Shown here: positions 1-7,807 of the stretch, piece after piece
How positions within the stretch are numbered: the first letter of the stretch is position 1
Layout: each line of letters opens with the position of its first letter
Source: CAMEON01 sp963643175
GTDB taxonomy: Bacteria; Bacillota; Clostridia; Oscillospirales; CAG-272
Assembly (NCBI GenBank): GCA_963643175.1
Contig: CAVIJF010000008.1
Span: 1-55,702 of the forward strand
Reading direction: 5' to 3'
Length of the DNA stretch: 55,702 nt
Position numbers and translations under genes: made by a program
Notes under the pieces: generated by a model
What the model saw: only the letters and a program-made list of their open reading frames with translations
Database searches by the model: none
Told to the model about the DNA's origin: nothing

Positions 1-5
1 GACAT
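1..5 (-). CDS. Start codon of a gene running off the left edge
   Basis: On the minus strand an ATG at 5-3 is preceded by AAAGGAG about 9 bases upstream, an ideal ribosome binding site. Only the first codon and two more bases lie inside the window, so the product cannot be identified. The gene lies just downstream of the tRNA terminator and has a candidate promoter of its own. Confidence 0.45.
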
Positions 6-44
6 GTTCTCTGAACTCCTTTCGAATGTTTGTGTAGTGACTTC

Positions 45-73
45 ATTCTACCAGAATTCTGCGAGCATGTCTG
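45..73 (-). promoter_or_regulatory. Candidate promoter for the gene leaving the left edge
   Basis: On the minus strand CAGACA (73-68) and TAGAAT (50-45) are separated by 17 bases and lie about 40 bases upstream of the start codon at position 5. The -35 box matches consensus at 4 of 6 positions. A second TATAAT at 114-109 has no good -35 box. Confidence 0.4.
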
Positions 74-161
74 TATCTTTTTGCTCATTTCTTGATTTTG
101 CGAAAAATATTATACCTTATCCCGCAAACCTCATGGTTGCGAAAAAGCGGGGAAACGCGAG

Positions 162-193
162 AAAAACCCCCGAAATCGTGAGATTTCGGGGGT
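162..193 (-). terminator. Rho-independent terminator of the tRNA unit
   Basis: An 11-bp perfect stem pairs GATTTCGGGGG with CCCCCGAAATC around a 4-base loop. On the minus strand it is followed by a run of Ts. It lies about 35 bases downstream of the tRNA-fMet 3' end. Confidence 0.85.
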
Positions 194-227
194 TCGAAGC
201 CATGATATCTTTTTTGGCTTCACAATA

Positions 228-305
<78 letters not shown>

Positions 306-327
306 ATATGCTGTCCAGGGAATACGG

Positions 328-413
328 TGCCGGCGACCGGTCTCGAACCGGTACGATGTTCTCACATCACGGGATTTTAAGTCCCGGGCGTCTGCCAATT
401 CCGCCACACCGGC
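328..413 (-). tRNA. tRNA-Leu (anticodon UAA)
   Basis: The minus strand begins GCCGGTG and closes with CGCCGGC plus discriminator A, forming the acceptor stem. The anticodon loop carries TAA, the T loop is GTTCGAG, and a long variable arm (TGATGTGAGAACATC) marks a class II tRNA. The following bases are CCG, so CCA is not fully encoded. It is co-transcribed with tRNA-fMet, about 22 bases upstream of it. Confidence 0.95.
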
Positions 414-474
414 AAAAACACACATCCGCCTCGCTTGCCTATTGCCGTTTCAGCCATTCCCTTGCGACATTCCT

Positions 475-503
475 ATTATAACACAAGCCGGGCGGTTTGT
501 CAA
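475..503 (-). promoter_or_regulatory. Consensus promoter of the tRNA-Leu/tRNA-fMet unit
   Basis: On the minus strand TTGACA (503-498) and TATAAT (480-475) are 17 bases apart, a perfect sigma-A promoter ending about 60 bases before the tRNA-Leu 5' end. Just upstream the strand is T-rich (GGATTTTTTCAAAAAG), like an UP element. A very similar arrangement drives the arsR operon at 25720-25748. Confidence 0.85.
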
Positions 504-575
504 GGGCTTTTTGAAAAAATCCGGAAAACATCGCCAATCATTGCCGTGCGGCGGCGTGATGCCTGCCACCCGAAC

Positions 576-1294
576 TCAATATCCTTCCGTCCTGCCCCGA
601 AGCCGGCGCAGGAGCTTGCGGAGAAGCTCGGCGGGGAAGACAGTCAGCGCGAGCAGAGAAGCGTAGCCCAGTTCCCGGAGCGTCAGCGGTGCCTCTCCCG
701 CGAAGGCAAGCCCGCCCAACATGTCCATGATGAGATTGATCCAGAGCATCTGCACGATCATGACGGGGGCATCAATGCCGATAAAGGGACAGATCATGGA
801 CACGCCGACGGCGCACAGGTTCATGGTCAGCTGGAGCGTAATGAACTTGCGGATGCTTTTGAAGATAGTGCGCCCGTACAGCACGGTGCGGCGATGGAGG
901 ACAGATTGTTGTCCAGAATAATGATGTCCCCGGCGTCCTTGGCAACCTGTGTCCCGGCACCCATGGCGAAGCCGCTGTCCGCGCACCTGAGCGCCGGGGT
1001 GTCATGGATGCCGTTTCCCGTCATCTCCACCACCAGCTCCGCCTCCTGCGCCAGCCGCACAAGGCGGGATTTGTCTGTTGGCAGTGCGCGGGCAATGACG
1101 GCAATGCGCGCCAGAAGCACCCGCAGGCGGTTGTTTGTCATGTCGGAAAGCTCCCGGCTTTCCAGCACAAGATCGGCGCCGCCGCCCAAAATGCCGCAGG
1201 CATTTGCGATGGCACCGGCGGTGTCGCGGTTATCTCCGGTCATCATGACTACGTGGATGCCCGCCGGAACGGCGGGGCGGGTCAGCGTCGGCAT
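576..1294 (-). pseudogene. Remnant of a P-type (Ca2+-type) cation ATPase
   Basis: Only the C-terminal third of a PMCA/SERCA-like P-type ATPase remains. The first part carries VVMMTGDNRDTA (the TGD hinge) and a degraded hinge motif TGNGIHDTPAL where functional pumps have TGDGxNDAPAL. After LDNNLSSI the frame breaks near 885-893. A second frame then continues with LYGRTIFKSIRKFI and the membrane segments to a stop at 576. The N-terminal membrane domain, the phosphorylation site DKTGT and several residues before GIHVVMMTGD are missing. Loss of both acidic hinge residues plus the frameshift means it cannot pump ions. The neighbouring aminotransferase is unrelated. Confidence 0.85.
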
Positions 1295-1433
1295 ACGGTA
1301 TCGTCCTTTCGGTGGGGAGAACCCCCGGGTGCCGCCGGCAGAGTCCGGCGGGCGCACGGGAGTGACCTACGGTCTGTCCGATTGTATGCGGCACTTGTCC
1401 GGTTCATGCCGGATTTCCGGCACAGCCGGTGCG

Positions 1434-1465
1434 CAAAAAATCCCCTCTCCGGGCGGGGAGAGGGG
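1434..1465 (-). terminator. Terminator of the aminotransferase gene (repeat-type hairpin)
   Basis: On the minus strand a hairpin of CCCCTCTCC with GGAGAGGGG is followed by ATTTTTT, 35 bases past the aminotransferase stop codon. The hairpin belongs to a dispersed family of C-rich/G-rich palindromes also seen near 10320, 22810, 25850 and 28260, always in the same orientation. Confidence 0.8.
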
Positions 1466-1499
1466 CAGGGAAGAGCGGGACGGACAGCGGGCGGCGCGG

Positions 1500-2735
1500 T
1501 CAGGATACGGTTCCGTCCGCCGTTTCCGCGAGGGCGGCGCGGACGACCTCCCCCAGCCGCCGGATGCCGTCGCCGATCTGGGCGTCCGAGGGCGTGGAGT
1601 AGTTGAGCCGGAAGCAGTGCGACGGCGCGTCGGGGTCATAGCTGAATGTGGCGCCGGGCACCACGCGCACGCCTGCCGCCACGGCTGACGTCAGGAAAGC
1701 CGTCATATCCACGCAGTCCGGCAGTGTCACCCAGATAAACAGTCCGCCCGCCGGGCGCGTGAAGCGGACGCAGGAAGGCATGGCGGCATCCAGCGCATCC
1801 AGCATCAGTCCGCACTTGTGCCGGTAGAGCGCACGGATGGCGTCGATGTGCCCGTCCAGATTGCACTCGGTCATGTAGCGGTAGCACAGCATCTGGAAGA
1901 ACAGGTTGGTGTGGACGTCCTCGGACTGCTTGGCGACCACCATCTTGGAGGCGACCGCCTCCGGGGCGACCACAAAGCCGACGCGCATACCGGCGGAGAG
2001 TATCTTGGAGAAGGAGGAGGTATATATGACCAGCCCCTCTGTGTCCATGCTCTTGAGAGTGGGCACGTCCGTGCCGGAGAAGCGCAGTTCCCCGTAGGGG
2101 TTATCCTCCAGAATCATGACGCCGTACCGTTTGGCAAGCTCGTATATTTTTACCCGCTTTTCATACGATGTCGTCAGTCCGGTCGGGTTCTGGAAGGTCG
2201 GGATGAGATAAATCAGCCTGACGCGCGGCTCGCACCGGAGCAGGCGCTCCAGCTCCTCCGTGTCGGGACCGTCGTCCAGCAGCGGCACGCCCACCGGGCG
2301 TGCGCCGCAGGAACGGAAGGCGTTGAGTGCCCCCACGAAGGTCGGTTCCTCGCAGAGTACGGTGTCGCCCTCGTTGCAGAACACTTTGCAGGCAAGCTCA
2401 ATTGCCTGCTGACCGCCGGAAACGATGACGGTTTTGTCGCTGAAGGTGTCTCCGGCGGCGACCGATCTGCCGATTCCGAACACCTTCCGCTGGCGTTCGG
2501 CAACGGCACGCCGGAGCGGCTCGTAGCCTTCGGTCACGCCGTATTGCAGAGCGGCGGTGGATTCGTGCGCGAACAGGTCGGCGGCGAGGTCGGCAAGTTC
2601 ACGGACAGGGAATGACTCCGGGGAGGGGTTCCCGGCGGCGAAGCTGACTGTGTTTGCGTCCGACGGGGCCTTGAGTATCTCGCGGATGGCGGAGGGGCGC
2701 AGGTTGGCGATCTTGTCCGAAAAAATGTATTGCAT
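1500..2735 (-). CDS. PLP-dependent aminotransferase, fold type I (LysN/MocR-like class)
   Basis: This 411-residue cytosolic enzyme is expected to transfer an amino group between an amino acid and a 2-oxo acid. It begins IANLRPSAIREILK, typical of the 2-aminoadipate/aromatic aminotransferases related to the MocR C-terminal domain. It carries the substrate-loop sequence AAGNPSPE, YGVTEGYEPLR, ILEDNPYGELRF and the PLP-lysine motif SSFSKILSAGMRVGF. The length is normal for the family. There is no N-terminal DNA-binding domain, so it is an enzyme and not a MocR regulator. It is a single-gene unit between its own promoter (2814-2842) and a terminator. The substrate cannot be told from sequence; lysine/2-aminoadipate, aromatic or branched-chain acids are all possible. 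Confidence 0.9.
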   Translation of the reverse strand: MQYIFSDKIANLRPSAIREILKAPSDANTVSFAAGNPSPESFPVRELADLAADLFAHESTAALQYGVTEGYEPLRRAVAERQRKVFGIGRSVAAGDTFSDKTVIVSGGQQAIELACKVFCNEGDTVLCEEPTFVGALNAFRSCGARPVGVPLLDDGPDTEELERLLRCEPRVRLIYLIPTFQNPTGLTTSYEKRVKIYELAKRYGVMILEDNPYGELRFSGTDVPTLKSMDTEGLVIYTSSFSKILSAGMRVGFVVAPEAVASKMVVAKQSEDVHTNLFFQMLCYRYMTECNLDGHIDAIRALYRHKCGLMLDALDAAMPSCVRFTRPAGGLFIWVTLPDCVDMTAFLTSAVAAGVRVVPGATFSYDPDAPSHCFRLNYSTPSDAQIGDGIRRLGEVVRAALAETADGTVS

Positions 2736-2813
2736 GACGGTGCATCCTTTTTGGTTTATGACCTTTTCAGTTTGGCGGGGTGGGTGTGCGACCCTCCGAT
2801 CGTCTTTTCCTGT

Positions 2814-2842
2814 ATTGTATCACATCTGGCGGGAAATGTCAA
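2814..2842 (-). promoter_or_regulatory. Promoter of the aminotransferase gene
   Basis: On the minus strand TTGACA (2842-2837), a 17-base spacer and TACAAT (2819-2814) match consensus at 11 of 12 positions. A TG lies one base upstream of the -10 box. The start codon follows about 80 bases downstream. Confidence 0.8.
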
Positions 2843-2867
2843 ATAAAATTCAGAGGGGAAGAGGGCG

Positions 2868-2925
2868 TCGGCATTCCGGAAAGTACCGGAAACCGCCCGG
2901 TAATCCGGCACCGCAGGGACAAGCC
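2868..2925. repeat. Dispersed GC-rich intergenic repeat, copy 1
   Basis: The segment starting GGCATTCCGGAAAGTACCGG and ending in GGGACAAGCC recurs with changes at 22651-22712. Parts recur at 28143-28175 and 28328-28358. It is non-coding and lies behind a leftward promoter here and at lon. Its function is unknown. Confidence 0.55.
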
Positions 2926-2994
2926 ACACGCAAATCTGCCTTATCCATCGGCATAAGTGCCAATTGCCAACTGTTTTTTTGTTCACAATGTATA

Positions 2995-3023
2995 TTGAGT
3001 ATGAGATGCGAATATGCTATAAT
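2995..3023 (+). promoter_or_regulatory. Promoter of the lipoprotein gene at 3108
   Basis: TTGAGT (2995-3000), a 17-base spacer and TATAAT (3018-3023) make a good sigma-A promoter about 85 bases upstream of the start codon. Confidence 0.75.
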
Positions 3024-3107
3024 TATATGGGTAGGAGTATCCAACCATGCCATATCCGGGGAACGGAAATCGTCAGTACAGAAGCCATGAAAAGGAGGTA
3101 CCCCCCC

Positions 3108-4115
3108 ATGAAACGAATTCTCTTGCTGTCAGTTGCTGTCCTGCTTGCCGTTTGCCTGACTGCCTGCGCAATTCCTGAAGAGTCCTCCGAAAAAAACGGC
3201 GCCGCCGCATCGGTGGCGGAAGATTCCGCGTATACCCAGGAGGAAACCGGCACGGAAGCCGATACGGAAACCGCCACAGAAGCCGACACCGTTGCGCCGC
3301 CGGACGGAAGCTTTACAACAGACCGCCTCACTGTGACCGAGAAGAACGGCGTGTACTACCTGAATTTCGCAAACGGCAATACGCCCACCGAAACGGTGGA
3401 GTGCTTCCAGCTTGGCGAGATTTCGTTTGACTCGGTCGATGCCTTTTACGCCGCTGCCCGCGGCTTGGATCCAGCCCACGATAACATCATAAAACGCGCC
3501 TTTTCCCGCACGGAAGACGGCATTCTGACAGTGAATACGGCGCGGCTGTACTGTCCCGCCCTGCCTGACGGCACCGTCGGTTCCCTCCGCGCTTACTGGC
3601 AGGGGTCAAAGTACGCTTACTTTACTTACCCTCCGGAAGGGAAAAACATGTCAATGCTGATATCCTGCACGGACATTGCCGCATACCGCGCAATCCATCC
3701 CGAACCGACAGCCGATCCGTTCGGATGGTTCAGCAGAAACTATGACGAGTTGTTTGATCCGTCCACGGAGAGAGGCAAGGACTGGGTGCACACGGAGACA
3801 ACCTTTGACGGTGTTCCGTGCGAGATGATTACCAAGACAAACGAGAAATACACCCGGTACTATATCCGACTGACGGTGCAGGACGGCGACCGTACCGTCA
3901 CAGCTTTCATTGACTATGAAATACCCGCCGATGCCGCCGGGCAGAAAAGCGGGCAGAACGTATCCGAACTGGTACCTTACGACATATTCATGCGCTGGTA
4001 CGATGAAAAGGATGCGTTCACTGTTTTTATCCAGCACGTGGACGAGGTCGTTACGTCAGAGTGGCTGCGTTCCGTCAGGCTCGCACCGTACAATCCGAAC
4101 CAAGGGAACCCGTAA
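3108..4115 (+). CDS. Secreted lipoprotein of unknown function
   Basis: This 335-residue protein has a lipoprotein signal peptide: positively charged MKR, a hydrophobic stretch and the lipobox LTAC around residue 20. The mature protein should therefore be anchored to the outer face of the membrane. A linker rich in Thr, Glu, Asp and Ala (about residues 35-65) follows, then a roughly 270-residue globular part I do not recognise. That part is rich in aromatic and charged residues and ends with a YDIFMRWYDEK-like segment. AAAGGAGG sits 11 bases upstream of the ATG at 3108, so upstream in-frame ATGs are rejected. It is a single-gene unit with its own promoter. The same style of acidic Thr/Glu linker occurs in the lipoprotein at 10529. 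Confidence 0.8.
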   Translation: MKRILLLSVAVLLAVCLTACAIPEESSEKNGAAASVAEDSAYTQEETGTEADTETATEADTVAPPDGSFTTDRLTVTEKNGVYYLNFANGNTPTETVECFQLGEISFDSVDAFYAAARGLDPAHDNIIKRAFSRTEDGILTVNTARLYCPALPDGTVGSLRAYWQGSKYAYFTYPPEGKNMSMLISCTDIAAYRAIHPEPTADPFGWFSRNYDELFDPSTERGKDWVHTETTFDGVPCEMITKTNEKYTRYYIRLTVQDGDRTVTAFIDYEIPADAAGQKSGQNVSELVPYDIFMRWYDEKDAFTVFIQHVDEVVTSEWLRSVRLAPYNPNQGNP

Positions 4116-4136
4116 ACGGCTGAAGCCGTCTGAAGC

Positions 4137-4172
4137 AAAGCGCCCCGGAGGATATTTCCTCCGGGGCGCCCC
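4137..4172. terminator. Hairpin between converging genes, probable terminator
   Basis: GCGCCCCGGAGGA pairs with TCCTCCGGGGCGC around a short A/T loop. It lies between the stop codons of the rightward lipoprotein and the leftward murQ. T-runs are poor on both sides, so efficiency is uncertain. Confidence 0.6.
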
Positions 4173-4176
4173 TGCT

Positions 4177-5019
4177 TTATTTGCCCAGCCTGCCGAGCGC
4201 TGTCCGGATATCGCCGCAGTCGTCAATCAGCGCGGCGGCGGTGTCGCGGTCACAGCCGCCCAACTCCATGAGAATGCGGATGCACCGGTCGCGCAGCTTG
4301 ACGTTGGTGGGGCGCACGTTTATCATCAGATTGCCGACAACCTTGCCGGTGCGGATCATTGCCCCGGTGGAAAGCATATTGAGAATCAGCTTCTGTGCCG
4401 TTCCTGCCTTGAGGCGCGAGGAGCCGGTGATGACCTCCGGTCCGACATAGGGCGCCATGATGACGTCGCACAGGGGGTGCATCCGGCTTTCCGGGTTGCA
4501 GGTAATGCCCATGGGCACCGCGCCCAGCTCGCGTGCCCGGTGCAGGGCACCCAGCACATACGGCGCGCCGCCGGAGGCGGACAGACCGACTACAACGTCT
4601 CCCGCGCCCACGCCGTCGGCTTCCAGCTCGGCGGCGCCGCGTTCGGCGCTGTCTTCCGCGCCTTCGATGGCGTGGAACATTGCCTCGTGTCCGCCCGCGA
4701 TAACAGCCCGGACAAGCCGGTCATCCACGCCGAAGGTGGGCGGGCATTCGGATGCGTCCACCACCCCCAGTCGCCCGGAGGTTCCGGCACCGACGTATAC
4801 CAGGTGCCCGCCGGCGTCCAGTCTGGCGGCGATGATGTCAATGGCGGCGGCGATGGCGTCAGCCTGCGATGCCACCGCGTCCTCCACGACGCGGTTTTCC
4901 TCACACATCAGCCGCACCATGTCCGGCGTCGGCAGTGTGTCGATGTGCAGGGTGCGGGGATTGCGCGCCTCGGTGCGCAGATGATCCAGATCTGTCCGGA
5001 CGGAATCGGGCTGATTCAT
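4177..5019 (-). CDS. murQ: N-acetylmuramic acid 6-phosphate etherase
   Basis: MurQ cleaves the lactyl ether of N-acetylmuramic acid 6-phosphate to give N-acetylglucosamine 6-phosphate and D-lactate, allowing reuse of cell-wall sugar in the cytosol. The 280-residue protein starts like the family (TEARNPRTLHIDTL), then has the SIS-domain phosphosugar site YVGAGTSGRLGVVDASECPPTFG. Further family blocks are GDVVVGLSASGGAPYVLGAL, CNPESR and the C-terminal NVKLRDRCIRIL helical part. It is slightly shorter than the usual 300 residues but complete. Its ATG overlaps the stop of nudF (ATGA), so the two are translated together. No MurNAc transporter or kinase is in the window. Confidence 0.95.
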   Translation of the reverse strand: MNQPDSVRTDLDHLRTEARNPRTLHIDTLPTPDMVRLMCEENRVVEDAVASQADAIAAAIDIIAARLDAGGHLVYVGAGTSGRLGVVDASECPPTFGVDDRLVRAVIAGGHEAMFHAIEGAEDSAERGAAELEADGVGAGDVVVGLSASGGAPYVLGALHRARELGAVPMGITCNPESRMHPLCDVIMAPYVGPEVITGSSRLKAGTAQKLILNMLSTGAMIRTGKVVGNLMINVRPTNVKLRDRCIRILMELGGCDRDTAAALIDDCGDIRTALGRLGK

Positions 5020-5585
5020 TTTCCTGCCTCCTTTTCCCGCTGCTTCATCAGGTATACCTTCAGAACGGCAGCCTGCGTTTTGCTGTCCTGTACCTCACCG
5101 GAAAGAATCATACCGACCAGTTCCTCCAGCGGGATTTCGACCAGCTCCAGAAATTCGTCGTCGTCCGGGTCGGTTTCGCCCGGCTCCAGATTTTCTGCCA
5201 GATACATATAGATAATTTCGGTCAGAATGGCGGGGGAGGTCGCCAGATTGCCGATGGGCGTCAGCGCCGGGGTGCGGTAGCCGGTTTCCTCGTGCAGCTC
5301 GCGCAGAGCCGCCTCGGTGTGATCCTCGCCGGGGTAGTCCAACTTGCCCGCCGGTATCTCCAACGTCACGCGCCCCAGCGCGTAGCGGTACTGCCGGACG
5401 CAGACCACCTTGCCCTCGCGCGTCAGCGGCACGACCGCGACGGCGCCCCCGTGGCGGCAGAACTCGCGTATACCGGTCTTGCCGTCCGGCAGGTTGATGG
5501 TGTCCCTGTAAACGTGGAGAACCTTTCCGTCGTACAGCAGGGTGCTGTCCTTCATGGTCTCGCGGAAATAAGACAAATCTTTCAT
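5016..5585 (-). CDS. nudF: NUDIX hydrolase, ADP-ribose pyrophosphatase type
   Basis: This 189-residue NUDIX hydrolase probably splits ADP-ribose into AMP and ribose 5-phosphate. The NUDIX box GEDHTEAALRELHEETGY is intact, with the REL..EE metal ligands. It is preceded by the family block VRQYRYALGRVTLEIPAGKLD. A Pro-rich acidic loop (GETDPDDDEFLEL) follows. GGAAAGGA lies upstream of the ATG. It forms an operon with murQ through a 4-base overlap. Assignment to the ADP-ribose subgroup rests on the RQYR..LxxEIPAGK pattern; related sugar nucleotides are possible substrates. Confidence 0.85.
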   Translation of the reverse strand: MKDLSYFRETMKDSTLLYDGKVLHVYRDTINLPDGKTGIREFCRHGGAVAVVPLTREGKVVCVRQYRYALGRVTLEIPAGKLDYPGEDHTEAALRELHEETGYRTPALTPIGNLATSPAILTEIIYMYLAENLEPGETDPDDDEFLELVEIPLEELVGMILSGEVQDSKTQAAVLKVYLMKQREKEAGK

Positions 5586-5609
5586 GTGTACGGGTAATCC
5601 TTTCCTGTA

Positions 5610-5637
5610 TTATCTGTTATCTGTTATCTGTCGTCTG
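5610..5637. repeat. Short 7-bp tandem repeat in the nudF leader
   Basis: TTATCTG is repeated three times and followed by a variant, TCGTCTG. It lies between the nudF promoter and start codon. Slippage could vary the leader length. Confidence 0.6.
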
Positions 5638-5671
5638 TCGTCCTGCCGCTTCGGCGGTGTGCGATGCATAC

Positions 5672-5700
5672 ATTATAAATCAAATGCCGCGTTTTGTAAA
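5672..5700 (-). promoter_or_regulatory. Promoter of nudF-murQ
   Basis: On the minus strand TTTACA (5700-5695) and TATAAT (5677-5672) are 17 bases apart. It lies back to back with the tcdA promoter: the two -35 boxes are only 8 bases apart. Confidence 0.8.
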
Positions 5701-5708
5701 GAATAATC

Positions 5709-5737
5709 TTGCAAATTTTCCGCAGTTGTGGTAAAAT
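5709..5737 (+). promoter_or_regulatory. Promoter of tcdA-dagK
   Basis: TTGCAA (5709-5714), a 17-base spacer and TAAAAT (5732-5737) with an upstream TGG (extended -10). The start codon is about 108 bases downstream. Confidence 0.7.
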
Positions 5738-5845
5738 ACCGGTGAGGGCACCGCTTTGCAAAAATCCGACCGCGCCATGGCAACGTCGGCATGACGCGGT
5801 GCCGCATGATACTGCATGATTTACCCGGAGGATAACCGAACAAGT

Positions 5846-6595
5846 ATGCAAACAGCTGACTGTATTCCGGAAGAGTTGTCCCGCACGGCACGCGTCTGGG
5901 GAGAGGACGCCCTTACCCGCCTTGCCGACTCCCGCGTCGCCGTGTTCGGCGTCGGCGGTGTCGGCGGACATCTGTGCGAAGCGTTGGCGCGTGCCGGCGT
6001 CGGTCAGATTGACCTGATTGACCGGGATACCGTTTCGCTCTCCAATCTGAACCGGCAGATTGTCGCCCTGCACTCCACGGTCGGACAGCCCAAGGTGGAG
6101 GTCATGCGGGCACGCATTCTGGACATCAACCCCGCCTGCCGCGTCACGACGCACGAGATGTTCTACCTGCCCGAAACGGCGGACAGCATAGACCTGTCCG
6201 TGTTTGATTACGTGGCGGATGCGGTGGACACGGTTGCCGCCAAGATTGAGCTTGTCCTGCGGTGCCATGCCGCCGGAGTGCCGCTTATCTGCGCCATGGG
6301 CGCAGGCAATAAGTGCCACCCGGAGCAGTTTTGCATCGCCGACCTGTTCAAAACCAAGACCGATCCGTTGGCACGTATTTTGCGGCGGGAACTTGCAAAG
6401 CGGGGTATCCGGCACCAGACCGTGGTGTACTCGGAGGAAGTGCCGCTGCCTGTCCGGCAGGAGGGAAATGACGGACGCGCCGTGCCCGGCAGTTTGCCGT
6501 TTGTCCCCGGCGTGATGGGCATGATTATGGCAGGAGAGATTCTGCGGACGCTGGCGGGGGACACGCAGACAGCGGGAAAAGGAGGAGAACTGTGA
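5846..6595 (+). CDS. tcdA: tRNA threonylcarbamoyladenosine dehydratase, ThiF/E1 family
   Basis: TcdA uses ATP to cyclise the t6A base next to the anticodon of tRNAs to ct6A. The 249-residue protein has the E1-like nucleotide site VFGVGGVGGHLCEALARAGVG and the DRDTVSLSNLNRQ block. AVDTVAAKIEL, CAMGAGNKCHPEQF and the C-terminal GSLPFVPGVMGMIMAGEI follow, all in the order of the TcdA branch and not MoeB/ThiF. The start is uncertain: ATG 5846 lies 14 bases after GGAGG, while ATG 5816 would add ten residues but has no ribosome site. Its stop codon overlaps the GTG start of dagK. Confidence 0.85.
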   Translation: MQTADCIPEELSRTARVWGEDALTRLADSRVAVFGVGGVGGHLCEALARAGVGQIDLIDRDTVSLSNLNRQIVALHSTVGQPKVEVMRARILDINPACRVTTHEMFYLPETADSIDLSVFDYVADAVDTVAAKIELVLRCHAAGVPLICAMGAGNKCHPEQFCIADLFKTKTDPLARILRRELAKRGIRHQTVVYSEEVPLPVRQEGNDGRAVPGSLPFVPGVMGMIMAGEILRTLAGDTQTAGKGGEL

Positions 6596-7536
6596 CGAAA
6601 CAACGCATTCTGATTATCGTAAATCCGGTATCCGGAAAGATGAAATCCCGGGCGGGACTGTTCGACATTCTTGACGAGCTGTACCATCTGCCGGACGGAT
6701 CGCCCGCACCAGACCGCCGGGTTACGGTCTGCACGACTCTGTACCGGGGGCACGCAACCGAACTGGCGTCCACTGCCGCCGCCGACGGGTACGACCGCGT
6801 TCTGTGCTGTGGCGGGGACGGAACGCTGAACGAGGTGCTCAACGGGCTGATGCGCATCCCGCCCGCGTCCCGCCCGCCTCTCGGCTACATCCCGGCGGGC
6901 AGTACCAACGATTTTGCCGCCAGTATCGGGCTGTCCTCTGTCCTGCGCACCGCCGCGCGCGTTGCGGGCGGGCAGGGAAGGCTTTCGCTGGACATCGGGG
7001 AATTCCGCCCGGCAGAGGGCGGAGAGCGCTATTTCTCCTACATCGCGTCCTTCGGCGCGTTCACCGAAACCTCCTACCTGACCTCGCAGACAGCCAAGAA
7101 CGTCATGGGGCATGTGGCGTATGTGCTGGGCGGCATTCGCGATATTGCCAACATCACGCCCCGTCACCTGACGGTGGAGATATCGGACGGAACCCGGCTG
7201 GAGGGAGACTATATTTTCGGCGCCATGTCCAATACGACTTCGGCGGGCGGCGTGGTCAGGCTTCCTGCCGACCGCGTTTCGCTTACGGACGGCGAACTGG
7301 AGGTGTTCCTGATCCGTAAGCCGCGGACGCCCATCGAGCTGAACCGCATTGTCGGTTCGCTGCTTGCCGGGAATTACACGGAAAACCCCATGATAGACTT
7401 TCTGCACGCCCGGCACGCCCGGTTTACCTTCCCGGAGCCGACCGTCTGGTCGCTGGACGGCGAGGAGGCGGCGGGCGGCACCGTCATCGACATTTACTGT
7501 CACCCCGGCGCCGTGAGCCTGATCCGGGAGGACTGA
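6592..7536 (+). CDS. Diacylglycerol/lipid kinase (DagK/YegS family)
   Basis: This 314-residue soluble lipid kinase probably phosphorylates diacylglycerol to phosphatidic acid at the membrane face. It opens with IVNPVSGKMKS, has the glycine-rich nucleotide motif GGDGTLNEVLNGLM and then GYIPAGSTNDFAASIG. Near the C-terminus VWSLDGEEAAGG is typical of the family's second domain. The start is GTG at 6592 with AAAGGAGG 6-8 bases upstream, overlapping the tcdA stop by four bases. Length fits DagK (about 300). The exact lipid substrate is inferred from the family. Confidence 0.88.
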   Translation: MTKQRILIIVNPVSGKMKSRAGLFDILDELYHLPDGSPAPDRRVTVCTTLYRGHATELASTAAADGYDRVLCCGGDGTLNEVLNGLMRIPPASRPPLGYIPAGSTNDFAASIGLSSVLRTAARVAGGQGRLSLDIGEFRPAEGGERYFSYIASFGAFTETSYLTSQTAKNVMGHVAYVLGGIRDIANITPRHLTVEISDGTRLEGDYIFGAMSNTTSAGGVVRLPADRVSLTDGELEVFLIRKPRTPIELNRIVGSLLAGNYTENPMIDFLHARHARFTFPEPTVWSLDGEEAAGGTVIDIYCHPGAVSLIRED

Positions 7537-7677
7537 TCGTGCCCGTATACGTGCCGCATTTGGCGGATTGAGCGTGAGGTTCCTTCATTTTACTTCGGAT
7601 TTTTTGACAATATAGCCTGTAATCGGTGCTAAAATGAAATTATTTTTATTTTTCTTGCAGAAATTGCAGAAACCCCC

Positions 7678-7706
7678 TTGCATTCCGGACGGAATAGGTG
7701 TATAAT
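7678..7706 (+). promoter_or_regulatory. Promoter of gdhA
   Basis: TTGCAT (7678-7683), a 17-base spacer and TATAAT (7701-7706). The leader to the start codon is about 95 bases. An earlier TTGACA at 7604 has no -10 box at a proper distance. Confidence 0.75.
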
Positions 7707-7807
7707 ACAGTCCGATATGTAGGTAGCGTCGGCTGCATGAGGCGGCACCGGAGCGGTGTTGCCGGATTGATCGGTGTTGCCTGACAAAAGAAAAAGGAGT
7801 GTTCCCT

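Noticed and set aside
7604..7635. Second gdhA promoter (TTGACA and TAAAAT)
   Set aside because: The spacer is 20 bases, too long; the pair at 7678-7706 is better placed.
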